Shown here piece after piece: positions 12,334-25,739 of a stretch of DNA of 64,000 nucleotides. This DNA comes from Coffea arabica. Lineage: Eukaryota > Streptophyta > Magnoliopsida > Gentianales > Rubiaceae. A program made the translations under genes and the position numbers. Below the pieces are notes generated by a model. The model had not been told where the DNA came from and made no database searches. It saw only the letters and a list, made by a program, of their open reading frames with translations. The DNA is taken from the NCBI RefSeq assembly GCF_036785885.1, contig NC_092316.1, positions 49,361,001 through 49,425,000 of the forward strand. The letters are read 5' to 3'. The stretch's first letter is position 1. Every line of letters begins with the position of its first letter.

Positions 12334-12407
12334 TGGCCCATGCAGGTCTCGAACCTGCGACCTTCGCGTTATTAGCACGACGCTCTAACCAACTGAGCTA
12401 ATAGGCC
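12334..12407 (-). tRNA. tRNA-Ile (anticodon AAU)
   Basis: A 74-base cloverleaf on the minus strand. The acceptor stem GGCCTAT pairs with ATGGGCC, with A as discriminator. The D arm holds the A-box TAGCTCAGTTGG, the seven-base anticodon loop is CTAATAA with AAT in the middle, and the T arm is GCAGGTTCGAGACCTGC (B-box GGTTCGAGACC). There is no intron. A TTTT stretch about 10 bases past the 3' end would terminate RNA polymerase III. The AAU anticodon, read as inosine at the first position, decodes isoleucine in cytosolic translation. Confidence 0.97.
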
Positions 12408-12894
12408 AATTGGTCACGTTATAGAATTTTATATATTTCTTCAGTTCAACGAAGATTGTTTAATGTTTCGTTTACTATTCCAGTTTCAAAGTACCAAAAC
12501 CTAGAAAATGTATTTTCCTTCCAATCAATATTTGTTTAGTTTTTGTAGGCAAAATTTTGTGCCACAAATGCTACATAGAATTGATTTTTTTCTTTTTTGT
12601 TCTTTATTTTCCAGCTATTGCCTTGAGTAGTATACACTATTGTGATTATATAGCTAAAGTTTATGACATCAAATGTCTTGCATATCATTGCTTCCAAAAT
12701 TCCAAGCAGGCCATTGTATCAACTAAAAACCATATCCAAACAGTGTTAAATTTCTATACAAGGGAGGGGTGGATAGAAATGGTTCCTTATCCTTTTTGCT
12801 TCCCTCCCTCTAAAACAACAAGAGGCTAAAATGATAGTATACAAAAGTACAAAGACATTACTCAAATTACCTCTGCCTCTCAACCAGCCTGAAA
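12408..12894. other. Upstream region of the PnsB5-like gene
   Basis: AT-rich DNA between the tRNA and the ATG at 12895. The last 60-100 bases are likely 5' UTR. No specific promoter motif is convincing. Confidence 0.35.
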
Positions 12895-14725
12895 ATGGCT
12901 GAAGCTGTCATGAGTTTCACCATAGCCAAACCTAATTTCCAAAGTACTTCTGTCCAGACAACAATAGTGGACTTAAACCCCTTCTCAAAATCAGTAAGCA
13001 TTTCCCTGTCATTTCATCTTTTGTCAACTATAAGCTTGCTGTTCTTTTTTTACTTCCATTTTCTTTCTTTTTCCCTTTGGATTTCTTGATTTCTGATTTT
13101 TTTTTCATAACAGCTTAGGCTTTGCCCAACAGCAGGACTTCACAATGGCAGGAATTTGGTAAGTATTCATGCTCCTGAATTGCAGACATGTTATGCCCAG
13201 AACTTTAGCAAATTATGAACGGATCAAAGCAGAGAAATTCAGAAGTTTGTGTTGTTGGCATTGAAATGATCAATTTCTGGAAACTATAAATAGATTGGAG
13301 GCATCAATAGCAAAAGGGCTTCAACATGTAAAGCAAATGCCTTCCCAGATTGGCCATTGATGGCAGTACTGGTTGAGCATGCTGAAGGACAAAGAGACCT
13401 CATAACCCACAAATCCATTTGGCACCTAAGTGATCAAGCAATAAAGAATGTTTGTGAGTCTTAAGATCATTCAGATGCTTTTGCATTTAATTTTCTCAGT
13501 TATTCTTGGATTATTATACTTGAACATATTTTGATTTCTCTGCTTCTAATTTTGACAAATTCTTCATATTGTAGACACATTTTACATTATGTTCACATGT
13601 TGGGGATGCTGTTTCTTTGGTTCTACCAAAGTAAGCCCTTCTCACTTCTTCTGTATGAACTTTTATTTGAGTTTTAATTAGTTTCAGCTCTAACATCATA
13701 ATAACCTTTCATACCATTAATTTTGCAGGATCCTTACTATGACTCAGAGGAGTATAGAGGAGATGGAGGGGATGGTACTGGACACTGGGTCTATGAGAAG
13801 GTAAATTGAACTCAAAGCAAAGCTTTTTTTGCCTAAATGCAGAATTAAACATTTGAAAACAAATTATAATAATCTTAGTTATTTCTGGTCCAGAAACAGA
13901 AATCTCTGGAGGCTTGTTATCATCTGTTAAACTCAGGATGATGCAGTTATAGATATTCTAAGATTAATATTGGCAGATGGTCTGTAACATGCTCAATTAT
14001 AAGGTTTTGGCACAAGAACTTCCAAAAACTTTTACTCAGGTGAGAAGAGAAAAAGAGAAAAAACTTGTTTCAATGTCCACTCCAGTCTGCCAAACTTCTC
14101 TGATCCTGTTGCAACCTAATGAACAACTTAGCTCTGGAAGCCTCATTTTTCAATAAAGGGTTCCTGAGCATGCTGGAGATCTCATTTGTCACCTAATTCC
14201 TTCCTAGTGTAAACCATTCTGGAGATCTCATGTGAAGTCGACAAAAGAAGGTTTTAATTCTTGAGGATTATCAGGATAATAAACCTCTGAATCATATGCT
14301 CCTGTAGTTCCATGAATCCACGTAATAATTGTCAATTGAGGATCTCCGAATATAAGCCCAAAAAATTTCAATGTTGTGTGTTACTAAAATTTTGAGGAAT
14401 ATATTGTGAAGCAGGTTCCACTCTGATTATTATATAGTAATAGTCCACTAGGTGCCATTTTCAATTCTAGGACATATATGATGGTTCAATGATCAATGCA
14501 CAAACTGGAATATTCAAGCTTTTTCATTGCAAAACATTTCTCGTGTTGTGCTAATAAATTTCATTGAACTCTTATTACGAGTTTATATTGCTGCAGCAAG
14601 AAGACATAGAAGAAAGAGCTCGAGCGCAACTGTGGCGCGAAGAACTCATAGAAGAGATTGAGCAAAAGGTTGGGGGCCTAAAAGAGCTGGAAGAAGCTGG
14701 CAAGAAAGAAGAGCTTGTCAAGTGA
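12895..14725 (+). CDS. PNSB5: Photosynthetic NDH subcomplex B subunit 5 (PnsB5/NDH18), chloroplast
   Basis: Six exons: 12895-12993, 13114-13158, 13294-13453, 13575-13630, 13729-13800 and 14597-14725. All have GT-AG junctions and give 186 residues. The first 50 or so residues are rich in Ser/Thr with few acids, as expected of a plastid transit peptide. Then come PDWPLMAVLVEHAEGQRDLI, a single membrane-like segment (VYTFYIMFTCWGCCFFG, about residues 103-119), the acidic DPYYDSEEYRGDGGDGTGHW block, and a charged C-terminal helix (AQLWREELIEEIEQKVGGLK). This layout matches my memory of plant PnsB5/NDH18, a one-helix subunit of the chloroplast NADH-dehydrogenase-like complex in cyclic electron flow around photosystem I. 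The family name is from memory; the gene structure is seen directly. The start ATG is the first in frame and gives the transit peptide. Confidence 0.82.
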
Positions 14726-15119
14726 ACTTGTTCTGGCACAGTGTTGCAAATTTAAGCACATTTGGTTCACCTTTTGATCATTTGTAGTGATATAGAAAGC
14801 AATAGTGGAAATATTTTGAACATCTTGATAGCAACATGATCACTATAAACCATTTGCCTTGTTGAAAATAGGTTAAGTGACAGATCCAACCGATCCAAAA
14901 TCTAGCTTGACCTGTGATCAGTCTTTAGCAGATACACAATGGAACTTATATCTCGTAACCAAGATACCTTATAGTACAAGACAACATTCAGCAAGTCAGC
15001 TGAACAATTCTGAAGAGGAAAAGCACCTTGGTCTTTCATCTGTACGACAAATCATGAATTTTTTCTTTAACGCATTGAACCTTGTTCCAGAAGCAGAACA
15101 TTCATCTTTGTTTAATTGT
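14726..15119. other. 3' UTR of the PnsB5-like gene and repeat border
   Basis: The first part is probably 3' UTR. From about 14870 the sequence may already belong to the LINE relic that follows, but no clear poly-A or target duplication marks the border. Confidence 0.35.
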
Positions 15120-16160
15120 TTATATACACCAGAGTTTCAATACATGGTACCAAAATTCTGCCAGCCATTTGGGTATTAACTTTGCTCCAATTGTCTTTAC
15201 ACATGATGCTTTCCAATCACAAGTTATCCTTGCATTACTTTCTTCAAAATAGATAGAAAAGTGGAAGAACTCGGCACAGAATTCTTCATCAGCTCTCCTA
15301 AACCAGTCCAAATTTCTTAAAACTGCCAACCATATAGTTCCAGAATTTGCGCAAGCAAAAATTCATTGCCTCTGGTTCTCCGGCAAGGTAACCTTTTGCT
15401 TTTCAAGAACTGCTTCCACAAATAACGCACGTCTGCCATTAACATCTTCCAGGATAGTCCTAACTTTGAATCACTCCATCCTCTTCCTTAGATCTTGTCA
15501 ATTAACAGGTTTGCAGTCAGAATATTCCATTTCAGTTCGCTGGCATTTTGCTGCCTTAGCTTGAATTAATCTGATTGCTAAGGTATCCTCAGATTTTACA
15601 CCGTCCTTTTCTAGTTCCACCTGCTGCCCATATGCCAACAGTCTTGCCTCTCCAGTCCCTAGCTGGAATCCCCATAGCAATACTGTGTTTCACTATATTC
15701 ATGGCTGTATCAGTGTTGATTCTGCAGCCCATCAGAGTTGGTGTCCATTGGGACTGTGGTTGAGTTTGTCTGGTTTCCAAATTGCTCTGCTCTTCAATGT
15801 CCTTCCATGCTTTTTTGAACTCCATCCACTCCTTCTTTGCCTTTTGAGGTATGCGGTGGGAGTCTATTTGATCTCAATTGAATTGTGACTGTGTGAGTTG
15901 TTTCTACTCTTCCAAATTTGCCAAAAAGATTTTTGCATTGAGTGTAATGTCCTCCTTTCCCTCCGTTCTTTCAGTAGTGTCATTGAGTCTCTCCCACCAC
16001 TTCCAGAAAGTAAACCATATTTCATTCGGACCTAACCAAATTATCGATGCATGCCTGCTTCTTCTGTTTTCTTACAGAAAAAGTGCATATGCTCTACCAT
16101 TCCACTTCAGAATACTTAATAGATTGGCTGGTTCTCCATTTCCAATTCTTCTATGAATAA
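15120..16160 (-). pseudogene. Decayed LINE ORF2 C-terminus (RNase H region)
   Basis: The minus strand carries broken frames in the order expected of the 3' part of a plant L1-type LINE. First is a WKWWERLND-like linker near 15985, then QWTPTLMGCRINTDTAMN and IPARDWRGKTVGIWAAGG, which are the first strands of a plant RNase H with the catalytic D in INTD. After them comes EYSDCKPVN near the second catalytic block, then a frame resembling the last part (FHFSIYFEESNARI). Stops and frameshifts separate the pieces. No intact reverse transcriptase or poly-A end is seen. It is more decayed than the LINE at 48.3-53.4 kb and inserted in the opposite orientation. Confidence 0.7.
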
Positions 16161-18300
16161 TTTAGTTGACTGGAAAACGAAGAAAGGAACCAAACTCTAT
16201 AAATTAGAGCTAACATATTCTGTAGAACGAAAACTGCATATAAATCAGTTTGTTCGTTCCTTTTGGTTCTCTGATTCTGACTGAACTTGACAGAAGGAAT
16301 TTTTAAGTCATGATGCACCTTAAAAATAAACACTTCAAGAATGTCCATTGATCTCTTCAAAGAAAGTAAAAGGTGGAGAAATCACGGATATGTCCGTTTC
16401 TATGCAAAAGCTGAAGTAGAATCTGCTGAATTATATTACTACAACATTGTATGCAATAAATGAAGCAAATTTGCGGGTGGTGAGTTCATGATCAGAAATT
16501 ATCTGCAACATGCACTAAATTTTTCAGCCTGATCTTTGGATTTGCACATAAAATCAAGAATAAAGAAACTGCTTGATTCATCTTAATGCTTGACTTGGAG
16601 TGTCCGAAATCAGGAAAGTAAAAAAGATCATGAAGGCGTGGTCTTCGAGCGCCTCCATCTTTTCTGCCATTTTGAGGTGTGCCATGAAGGCGTGACGGTT
16701 GTACAGTCTTTAGATAACGCCTTCAGGAGCTTGTATTGAGGCCCGATTTGGATTTTTAAGACTTGTTTATATTGCACTAAGTAAGTTTCAAGAAATTGTA
16801 ATTGACAAAAAGAGAGAGAGAGAGAGATTGTAATCAGCTCATACCGTTAATTTGATTCTGTTTTGTCACTTGCTGTGTGATGTTTACAGGAACTTCACTT
16901 TCTTGCGATACTAAATTCTTAGCAATATAACCAGCTCCTTTTTCAATTCTGGAACTTGGATTTCTTTTTCCTTTTCTGGGGTGTTAGCCCTCCGTCAAAG
17001 TGTTTTTTAATTTGAAATCTTTGTTTCAGCTATATGATTGTGGATCTTTGCCCTTCAAATTTATATTTGGTTGTTTCTGCCTTTTTATGATGACGCATGT
17101 AGTTTGTAATTTGACATTTATCCTGAATTAATTTTATATACACTGAATTAATTTTACCAAAAGCATCGCAATCTCAAATGGGTCCTTAGACTTGGATGCT
17201 TTGGACATATAGAATTTAAATTTTATATCTAAATTCATATATATATATATAGTTAGTATATAGAAGATTAATTGATTTACTTTTAGGGGGTTATTTTTCT
17301 ACTCTTACAAATTAAGACTTATTCAATTTGTGTTTTAAGTTCATGATTATCCAGAATTCCATTTTGAAGTATAAAAAAGCCAAGAAATTTGCTATTGATG
17401 ATGCACTTACACCTCCAAAAAATAAATTTAGCAAATACTTATCATGTGTTTAGAATATTTGTTAAAATTGGAAAAAAAAAATTTCAAATGATCCTGTCCT
17501 TTCATTTAATAGCTATTATATGGACCAGATTTTTTTTTTTTCATTTTGATACATCTTGGGGCATTTCTAATGACGTGTTAAAATACCAAAATTTCAATCA
17601 ATTTATTATGTATGTACACACTAATAGTTACTATCCTATATTTTTATACATTCCCAAATTAATATTTTTTTAAAAAAAAAATCTAACATTTGAAATACAT
17701 TCATTACCTACCAGACTTGACTGTACCCAGAAATGAAAAGTCTCACATGAAAAAGGATAAAACAAAATCTGATTTCCCCCAAATATCTTCCATCTTCTAT
17801 GGTCCCGTGCTGAGCCATAATTGATGGTTAGGGTCTCCAAAGTTTACCATATTCATTCTTGAAAGACAATTGTGCTATGATTTTTGGAAATTTTAGAAAT
17901 TTGACAATTTTGCTTGGGACAAACTTTTTTTTTTTTTTCATTTTGATACATCTTGGGGCATTTTTAAAATTTAAACATTTATAGAGATCATTTATCTGAT
18001 CTATGTCATTGTCACCCACTCAATTGCAAATATGCAATATGGTAACTGAATTCAAAAAATGGGTTTTATTCCAATTATTACTTGATAGTCCAAACTCATT
18101 TATGATAACCACTTAAGATCAAACCCTCCCCATTTTGTCAAACAGCCCATTATGCTTACTAGCAACTAGCATCTAAAGCATTGAAAACAAGATTCCTGGA
18201 CGGTGAAATAGTGAATTGCTGTATATAAAATTCTAAGCATGGCACTAAGCACAAAGCAAATCTGCAGCATTTGTTTGCTGAAATAGTATATATATATATA
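16161..18300. other. 2.1 kb intergenic DNA
   Basis: No gene. A duplicated 12-base word, ATGAAGGCGTG, occurs near 16631 and 16685. A (GA) tract is near 16811 and a short (TA) run near 17237. Sequence at 17540-17720 resembles the interior of the MITE family at 38359-38587. Confidence 0.5.
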
Positions 18301-18304
18301 TATA

Positions 18305-18633
18305 CTCCCTCCGTCCCACTTTGATAGTCCTGTTTTTCTTTTTCATCTGTCCCAAATTGTAGTCCACTTTCCAATTGAAGAATGTAGTTATATTTTAATT
18401 TTCTTAAAATACCCTTATTCAATGTAAGTTGTTGTTACTATAAACCTACCCCATTTAATGAGAGTTGATTCTTTTTTTACCATCAATTCAAATTCCCATA
18501 AAGTTGTACTCTAGTTAATGTGAGGGTATTTTAGGAAAATAGTTACCTAAATTGATTGTTCCAAAAAAATTAACTACTTTTTCTTAAATTACATGGAAAA
18601 AAAATCAGGACTATCAAAGTGGGACGGCGGGAG
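18305..18633. mobile_element. Stowaway-type (Tc1/mariner) MITE, complete
   Basis: It has the classic terminal repeat CTCCCTCCGTCCCACTTTGA at the left end. The inverted match at the right end reads TCAAAGTGGGACGGCGGGAG. The element is 329 bp, AT-rich and non-coding, flanked by TA on both sides (18303-18304 and 18634-18635), the target duplication of Tc1/mariner elements. Confidence 0.95.
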
Positions 18634-19720
18634 TATGTGTTTTTACTTGTATACGTGTCTTGTATCTGCTCCAAGTTCAAGGACCCTATCGAACTAACTT
18701 TATATCAATTCCTTGGCTTTATGTTAGATTCATTGTATTTTGCTTCATCAAGCTCTGATGAAACCTGGGATGGACAACCACGTAGACATATTTAACTTGC
18801 AGAGTTTTAACTTCTATATATATAAGCTTTTTCATTTTTTTTTTAATTTGGGCATAGAATAAGCATATCAAACAAATCAAAAGAGTAAGTTCACTACGAA
18901 AACTCTAAAATTACTATTAACTTTCCCTGAATAAATTATACCTTCTGACGTCAAATCTCCTTCTCATCCTGTGCCCTAAGGGCACACGACTTAAAAAAAA
19001 ACTATATTTATATTGTAGGACTATAGATAACATTAATAATTAATTTGTATTTCCCAGGAATGTGGTCAGATATGGATTTCTATTACAAGTGGAAGCTGCT
19101 ATTGTTTCTTGGCCTGTTGGCCACATGAAACATGGATTGCAGTGATTCGTCTGCATTTCCGTGGAGCTGAAGATGAATGCCAAAAATGTAAGAACCCGTG
19201 ATAAGACATTTTGACTTCGTATTACTCCTTTACTTGTTTTTCTCTTCTTGTCATGATAATTTTCTATATATTTTTTTTAAAAATGGAAGATGAGGAATTC
19301 AATTACAGATGAACCCCCAAAAAAAAAAAAAAGGTCCACCAGCTATTCAATTTTAAAAGAAAATAGCTTCACTTTTCTTATTGACAAATGTGGTTTTTCT
19401 ATTCAATCTTAAAGAAAATATTTCACTTTTTTTTTCACAAATGTGATTTTGCCAAGTAACGTTGTACAATAATTTTGTTGCAGCAATTAGGAAACAAACA
19501 AATGTATAAAAGACAAAGCAGCACCTATATTTATTTGGGATCTTTTCTTTTTGACTATCTTGCCAACCATGGAATCCAATCCAACACCTTAGTCTTACCA
19601 CTTTATTTATTTATTTATTTTGCCTCCTCAAAGTTTAAAGCCACACCTTACCTGGTCCACCTGGTATTCTTCAAAGAGAAATTCAAGAGAAATTGAACGT
19701 CACAGGTCACTAATATTCGT

Positions 19721-19859
19721 CAGAGCGTCCCTCCAGTCAGCAATTGTCTGGATGATGAAGTTCTGTGAATCCCTCTTTAGGTTGAGTGAAATTCTTTTTA
19801 GTGTGCCCTGAGTCTAGTTTAGCTTTTCCCTTGTTAAATGCCTATTGTCGAAAAAAAAA
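19721..19859 (+). mobile_element. SINE (5'-truncated) with perfect 15-bp target duplication
   Basis: Flanked by perfect copies of GTCACTAATATTCGT at 19706-19720 and 19860-19874. The element ends in a nine-A tail after TGTCG. Unit C of the array has the empty site at about 28425-28439. The body (CTGGATGATGAAGTTCTGTG) matches the SINE at 26618-26848. Confidence 0.9.
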
Positions 19860-21042
19860 GTCACTAATATTCGTAGCAAAGCAAAAAAAGAAAAAAAAAA
19901 AAAAGCAGGTCTAACAAGATAATGCTTGTAAATAATTGTTTCCTTTACCTGTGTGGTACCCATTTACAAATTTATTAGGTTTTAAAGAGAAAAAAAAAAT
20001 TTTGTGGGACTGACCGGTTCAACCAGTCTGAGACAGTTTTCTATAGCTTAAAGATTAAGTTAATAAATTAGTTAAAATGGATAAATTTGAAAGGGTTGGA
20101 CAGATCACTTTTCTAGATAAGATAAAGAAAAAGTTCCCATTTACCATCCGCCCTTGGAATGTGGCCTAGATTATGTGAAATTAATGGCCTTTGGATTAAT
20201 AGGCCAAGATAATCAGCAGATTTTTTTAAAGATTTTTTAAAGATAATCAGCAGATTATCAAGATCTGTCTATGCTTTTGTAAAAATGAGTAAAGATAAAG
20301 CTATGAAATATTTTATAAATGATGAGTAAGCAAGTTAATTTTATGTATTTATCAGCCACTACTAACTTCTACCCCCTAGGATTACATTATCACATTTTAA
20401 TTTTTTTAATAAAAAGTTTGAATGGATTCAGTTTCGATAATCATTACAGACCAAGCATGTTTTCAAAATCATATCTCGTGATTACTTTATCACCTAGTTG
20501 TATCTTTTGTTTTTGTTTTGTTTAGATTTCTTCAAGTTGCCTTCTAAACTTATAACATGCATTCATGCCCACAAGTGTAACTTGCCATTTAAAACTAAAA
20601 AATATAATTGATTAACTACCAAAAATATGAAAAACTTCAAGTAACTTCTTTTTATTCAATAATTGTAATAGACTTAAAAACTTGAAAGAGCAAAAGAGGA
20701 GGATAATCATTTAGAAAGCAAGTTCCAGGGTCAGTTGTCGATAAAGATTCATCTGCACCTTCCACAATAATTATAACTAAGATGCCATATCGTCTCTGCA
20801 TATGGTCCATTGTATGGAAATTGGGAATAGCATTTTTGGATAAAGTGATGAGTTCAGAAAGCAAATTCCAAAATCAAGAATAGTTTAGCTACGAAGACAT
20901 AATTTTTGCCCCTTATAAAATCTGAATGTGCCGCCATTCACTTGAAAATTTCAAGAAATAGTGTAAAGCTATATACCACAATGCAACTTGCTGTATCCAA
21001 AAAAGAGAAGTGCAACGTGATGAATGTACAAACATCACTTTA

Positions 21043-21214
21043 ACAAACGGATGTTGGTGCAAGTGGAAGGAGCTTGCATCCCTTAGAATGAAAAAAAAAA
21101 CAACGTTGGGAGAACCTTCCCTTGCAAGGGGCTCGACCCGACTCTAACAAATTAGTCGTAGATCGTAAAACAGATGCGGACACCTATGAGTTATAAAAAA
21201 AAAAAAAAAAAAAG
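21043..21214 (+). mobile_element. tRNA-derived SINE with 15-bp target duplication
   Basis: Flanked by ACAAACATCACTTTA (21028-21042) and ACAAACTTCACTTTA (21215-21229), one mismatch apart. The head contains GGAGCTTGCATCCC, and a B-box-like GGGGCTCGACCCGACTC lies near 21128. The tail is a roughly 20-base A run. Unit C has the empty site near 29025. Its sequence differs from the 19.7/26.6-kb family. Confidence 0.85.
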
Positions 21215-22865
21215 ACAAACTTCACTTTACACTCCTCAAATTGAAGTTTGCAGCTTAGGGGTTAGGGTTTAGTTACTTTTTTTAAGGAGAAAAAAAAAAA
21301 CTATATTCAGTTATCTGCAAATCTACAACGTTTTAAAGATTCCATTGCATTGGTTTTATCAAATAAAAGTTCTGTCAAGTTTCAAAACAAAACTAGATGG
21401 GGCAAAAGTGCTCCAAAACCATTGGCAACGCCTCTGAAAACTTTATCCTCAATCAATCCAGAATCCAATATATGTGTTATATATATATTCACTCCAAACC
21501 TTACTAAACAAGCTGATATGGGATAGTTGGTGACTGCATGAACTGATTTCTGAACAGAGGAATGGGGTAGTCTGATCCATTAATGCCTAATATTGCATCA
21601 TTGTTTACGTGCTATTAGCTGTCCAGATCACAGCTGCCGTCCATATAATGTCTCTTTATCTCAAATAGTCCCATTCAAAGCCCTTAAAAAAAATGGACAA
21701 AAAATTAAGGCCTCCAATTTGGAGGTTTAATGGTTAAATATCTTGTAGGAAAATAGAATGAAGTTGAAGTAAAGTTTCGAGGACACTTTTGCCCGGCCAT
21801 AGAATGTAAGAACCAGTGATCAGCCATTGATTTTCTGTTTGTACTTTTATTTGGTTTTCTCTTCTTGCCATGCCAAATTTCTATATAGTTTTAAAAGGGA
21901 AGATGAGGTATTCAATTACAGATGAACCTGAAAAAAATATAGTCCACCAGCTATTGAATTCTAAAGAAAATAGCTTTGCTTTTCTCATTCACGTATTTGG
22001 TTTTTTTTTTTTTTTAAAATATTTTTTTTTGCTCTCCACTGAAAGGGTACAAGATAATAAGCATACAAACTATGAAGAGTGGGCCTACTATAAATTCAAA
22101 CGTAATTTTCACCCCCTAATTTTTTTTTCTTAAAAAACTTTAATGAATATTTAAGGCCCTATTATTTGTATTGAAGTTTTTCAAAAAAAAATTTTTTACA
22201 TTTTTCGTGATCACATTTCTAAATCACCTTTATCTCGCGTACATTAAATATTTGTAACACATTTTTCTATCGAAAATCCAGAAAATAGCAATCAAAATGA
22301 GAAAATTTTTACTATAATTAGATGTGAAAATTTATTCAAAACACTCTATTATTCCAACACACCTCCCATCCCGTGACCACCTATCACCCTCCGGGGCAAA
22401 CTCCACCTACCACTGCCATCAATCCCTACATAATGTCTCAGCTCTACCGTCCACCACATCTTAGACCTAACAATCTATTATAATTATTCTCCTTTTTCGT
22501 CTAGTAATTACCCTTTTTTATGTTTTGTAGCAATTAGGAAACAAACAAAACCAGCTCGTACAGAAGACAGAGCAACACTACTGCATTTTGCATCTTTTCT
22601 TTTTGACTATTTTGCCACGCATGGATCAACCTGGCATCTTAGTTTCCACCACTTTAATCTTTTTTTTTTTCCTCCTCAAAATTTAAAGCCACATCTTACA
22701 TGGTATCCCTGGTATTCTTCAAAAGAAATTCAAGATGGTGTCTGTAAATAGTTGTTTCCGCTTCACCGGTGTGGTGCCCATTTACAAATTTAGGTTTTAA
22801 AGGAAAAAAAAAATTGTGGGACGGACTGGTTCAACCAGTCTGAGACAATTATATAGCATAAAGAT

Positions 22866-23200
22866 TAGGGATAATTTCAAAAACTTCCCTTGAGATTTCT
22901 GTTAATTTCACTCGGCTCCCCTCAGATTTAAGTAATTACACTTACCTCCCTTGGCATGGTAAAATGCTTATAATGCCATCCACTTGGTACACAATTCATA
23001 ATTTAAGGCAATAAATTTACAAAAATTAAAAAATTCCTATTTCTCTATCTCATATCTATTTCCACTCCTTTTTCTCCTAGATATTATGCTACTATGTCCT
23101 TTGTTTATTATCTTCAATTTTATATATACTAGCACATTGAAGTTGTCAAATCAACAGAGGGAGTATATTAACTATCAAACTAGAAGAAAATGTAGAGACT
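22866..23200. mobile_element. One-ended fragment of a TIR element (GGGATAAT family)
   Basis: Starts AGGGATAATTTCAAAAACTT and reads into ACTTACCTCCCTTGG-type sequence. This is the same terminus seen in the elements at 30204-31450 and 44050-44777. No matching right end was found. Units A and C read continuously across this point, so it is an insertion in unit B. The right border is approximate. Confidence 0.5.
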
Positions 23201-23566
23201 CATGATGGTAGAGAAATAAATAATGAAATTGATGATTGAAATAAGAAGAAGGACCGTAGATTATCATTTATCAAGATAAGTCTGTGTTTTGTGAAAATGA
23301 GTAAAGATAAAGCTATAAAATATTTTATACTTGCTGAGTGAGCAAGTTAATTTTAAGTATTTATCACCCACTACTAACTTCTCCCCCTAGAATTACATTA
23401 TCACCTTTTGTGTTTTCTTACCGAATTTTTTTTTATTAAAAAGTCTTTTTTGGCATTTTTAATAAAATGTTTGGTTTGGGTGGGTTGAGCTTTTATCACC
23501 ATTCACCACCTCGGATTAGAGCATGTCCCAACAATATATCGTGATTGCTTTATCGCCTATCATATC

Positions 23567-23761
23567 TAGGTTGACAATGGATCGGATTTTACCCAAATCC
23601 AACTCAAATCCAATGTACTTGGGTAGGGTTTGAATTTGAGAACCAAACCCTGTAAAAGAGTTATGAGTCTAAGTTTTGGTTTTCTATAATTCATATCAAA
23701 ATCTAAACCCATACCAGACCCATGTATATATAATTAAATTATATATATACACACACATATG

Positions 23762-23794
<33 letters not shown>

Positions 23795-24300
23795 TGGTAA
23801 ATTTATAAAATATCCTAATATTCTACGGTTATTGGACCGAATACAGTAAAACTTCATGATGTTTTCTTTTTTCAACCTAATTCTAGTTGTCATTGTAATT
23901 AATACAAACATTTTTAGAAAAGGGAGAAAAAGTAAAGGCAAATAAATGAAAGATTTGATGTAAATATAGTTGAAATTTTAAAAATAAATAGAAGCAGTCA
24001 ATAGTAGTTATTTTTTTGAGTTCATAATATTGCATTCAACTTCTTGAATATTAATTTTATTATTTAAAAATCAAAATTGGATGGTGTTTATATGTTTTTT
24101 GAAATCTATATATTTTTATTTTAGTGCATTTACAAAAATACAATGGATATCCATTAAATACTCAGATCCAAGAAGGTCTAACTAAATTTAGTTAGATCCA
24201 GATCCTTATAGGTCCTCAAATTAAAGTTTGCAACTCAAATTTAATGAGTCTGGATTTGAATCAAAGGGATTTAATCCAAACTCTACCCATTGCATGCCTA
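23567..24300. mobile_element. Non-autonomous hAT-like element
   Basis: Terminal inverted repeats TAGGTTGACAATGG and CCATTGCATGCCTA frame 734 bp of AT-rich, non-coding DNA. The imperfect 8-bp flanks ATCATATC and GTTATATC fit a hAT-type duplication. Unit A keeps the uninterrupted site (CCTAGTTGTATC, near 20494). Inside is a microsatellite of TA, CA and TA stretches at about 23728-23795. Confidence 0.75.
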
Positions 24301-25739
24301 GTTATATCTTTTATTTTTTTTTGTTTATATTTCCTTAAGTTGCCTTCTAAACTTATATATTCATGCCTACTAGTGTAAAATGATAATAAAATATGAATTT
24401 TTCTAACGTGTGCTTAATGGTCACTCGTTAACACACCTAAATTTCTCAAATTTACACTCCTCAAATGGGTAGAGTTTGCACCACATCACACTCCTCAAAT
24501 TAAAGTTTGCAGCTCAGGGCTTAGGGTTTAGTTACTTTTTTATAGGGGGAAAAACTTAATAATTTAATAATCTGCAAACGTACGTTTTAAAGATTCCATT
24601 GCATTGGTTTTATCAAACAAAAGATTTGTCAAGTTTCAAAACAATACTATGGGAAAAAATGCTTCAAAACCATTGGCAACGCCTCTGAAAACCTTATCCT
24701 CAATCAATCCAAAATCCAATATATTCTATCCAAACCTTAATGAACAAGTTGGAGGTTTAATGGGCATGTGCATAATAACAAAATCTTACCAAGATAATCA
24801 TCTCTCTCTTTTTTGGGAAATTTTAGAGGTCAAAGATCTAATATTACTAAGTGCACCCAACTAAGAAGTAATTAATCTTTTCCAACTAAGTTTAATAATG
24901 ATCTAATATTTCTGTCTTAAGGTGGTAAGCTTAATTTTTACTATACAACACAATTATCTCTGTAAATCTCAACATTTAGTTTTTCCCTTTTTTTGGCATT
25001 AAATTGCTTTTTTGATTAGCTATTTCAAGTTGATTTCATGGTATTGCACCGTAATGGATTAGTTGTGTAATTTCTAATACCCTGATTTCTATTGTAGTTA
25101 TCATGCAAGTAATTACTCATTCATTTTGCGTTTGCCAAAACGAACTACCTATATGTGCTTTTGGTGTATGTATTTTTACATCTCCGTTAGGTCAGGACCC
25201 TCGAATTCAAATACCAAGTCATAGACTCATTGGCTTTATGTAATTTAAAATTTTCAATTTTCTTAGGTAAAGTTTACGCAAATCAAAGGGTGGATGATAA
25301 TATTTAAAATTTATAGTAAACTAGGCCCTTATCTTTTATGTGCCAATCTTATATCTTAAGGTACAGAATAGAAAAAACTACATATAAAAACTCACGAACA
25401 AGTCCCCATATACCTTGTAAAGTACACTAGTTTGTGAACTTCTATAATTTCATATAGAAAACTACAAATGTCCATTTAATGTGATCCTGGCTAAGATGTA
25501 GTCAGCTGTGAATTTTTAATTAGAAGTGAAGCTACTAATAGAAGCTTGTTCTTTGTTGCTCACCACCAAGGCTTGGGAGTGGGAGACACAAGGGTTTATA
25601 CTTGCCACTTAATTATAGCTGTCGTTCTCAAATGACTTTCTTCGACGGAATTTTCTGTCGATTTGGCTCCCCTTTTCTCTTAACTAAAATAAAGTAGATT
25701 ATACAAATATTATCATTGCGACAAAAAAAAAAAAAAAAA

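Larger units (their letters stand above)
19070..21790. repeat. Tandem array unit A
   Basis: First clear unit of a tandem segmental array. It begins with a block ending TTTCCGTGGAGCTGAAG (near 19158). It contains a CTTTTCTTTTTGACTAT block (19540), the GTGGGACTGACCGGTTCAAC block (20003), the GTAAAGATAAAGCTATGAAA block (20288) and the TTGGCAACGCCTCTGAAAAC block (21422). The same blocks recur in the same order in units B and C. Two SINEs (19721-19859 and 21043-21214) are inserted only in this unit. Gradual similarity continues leftward to about 18640. No protein-coding signature was recognised. Confidence 0.8.
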
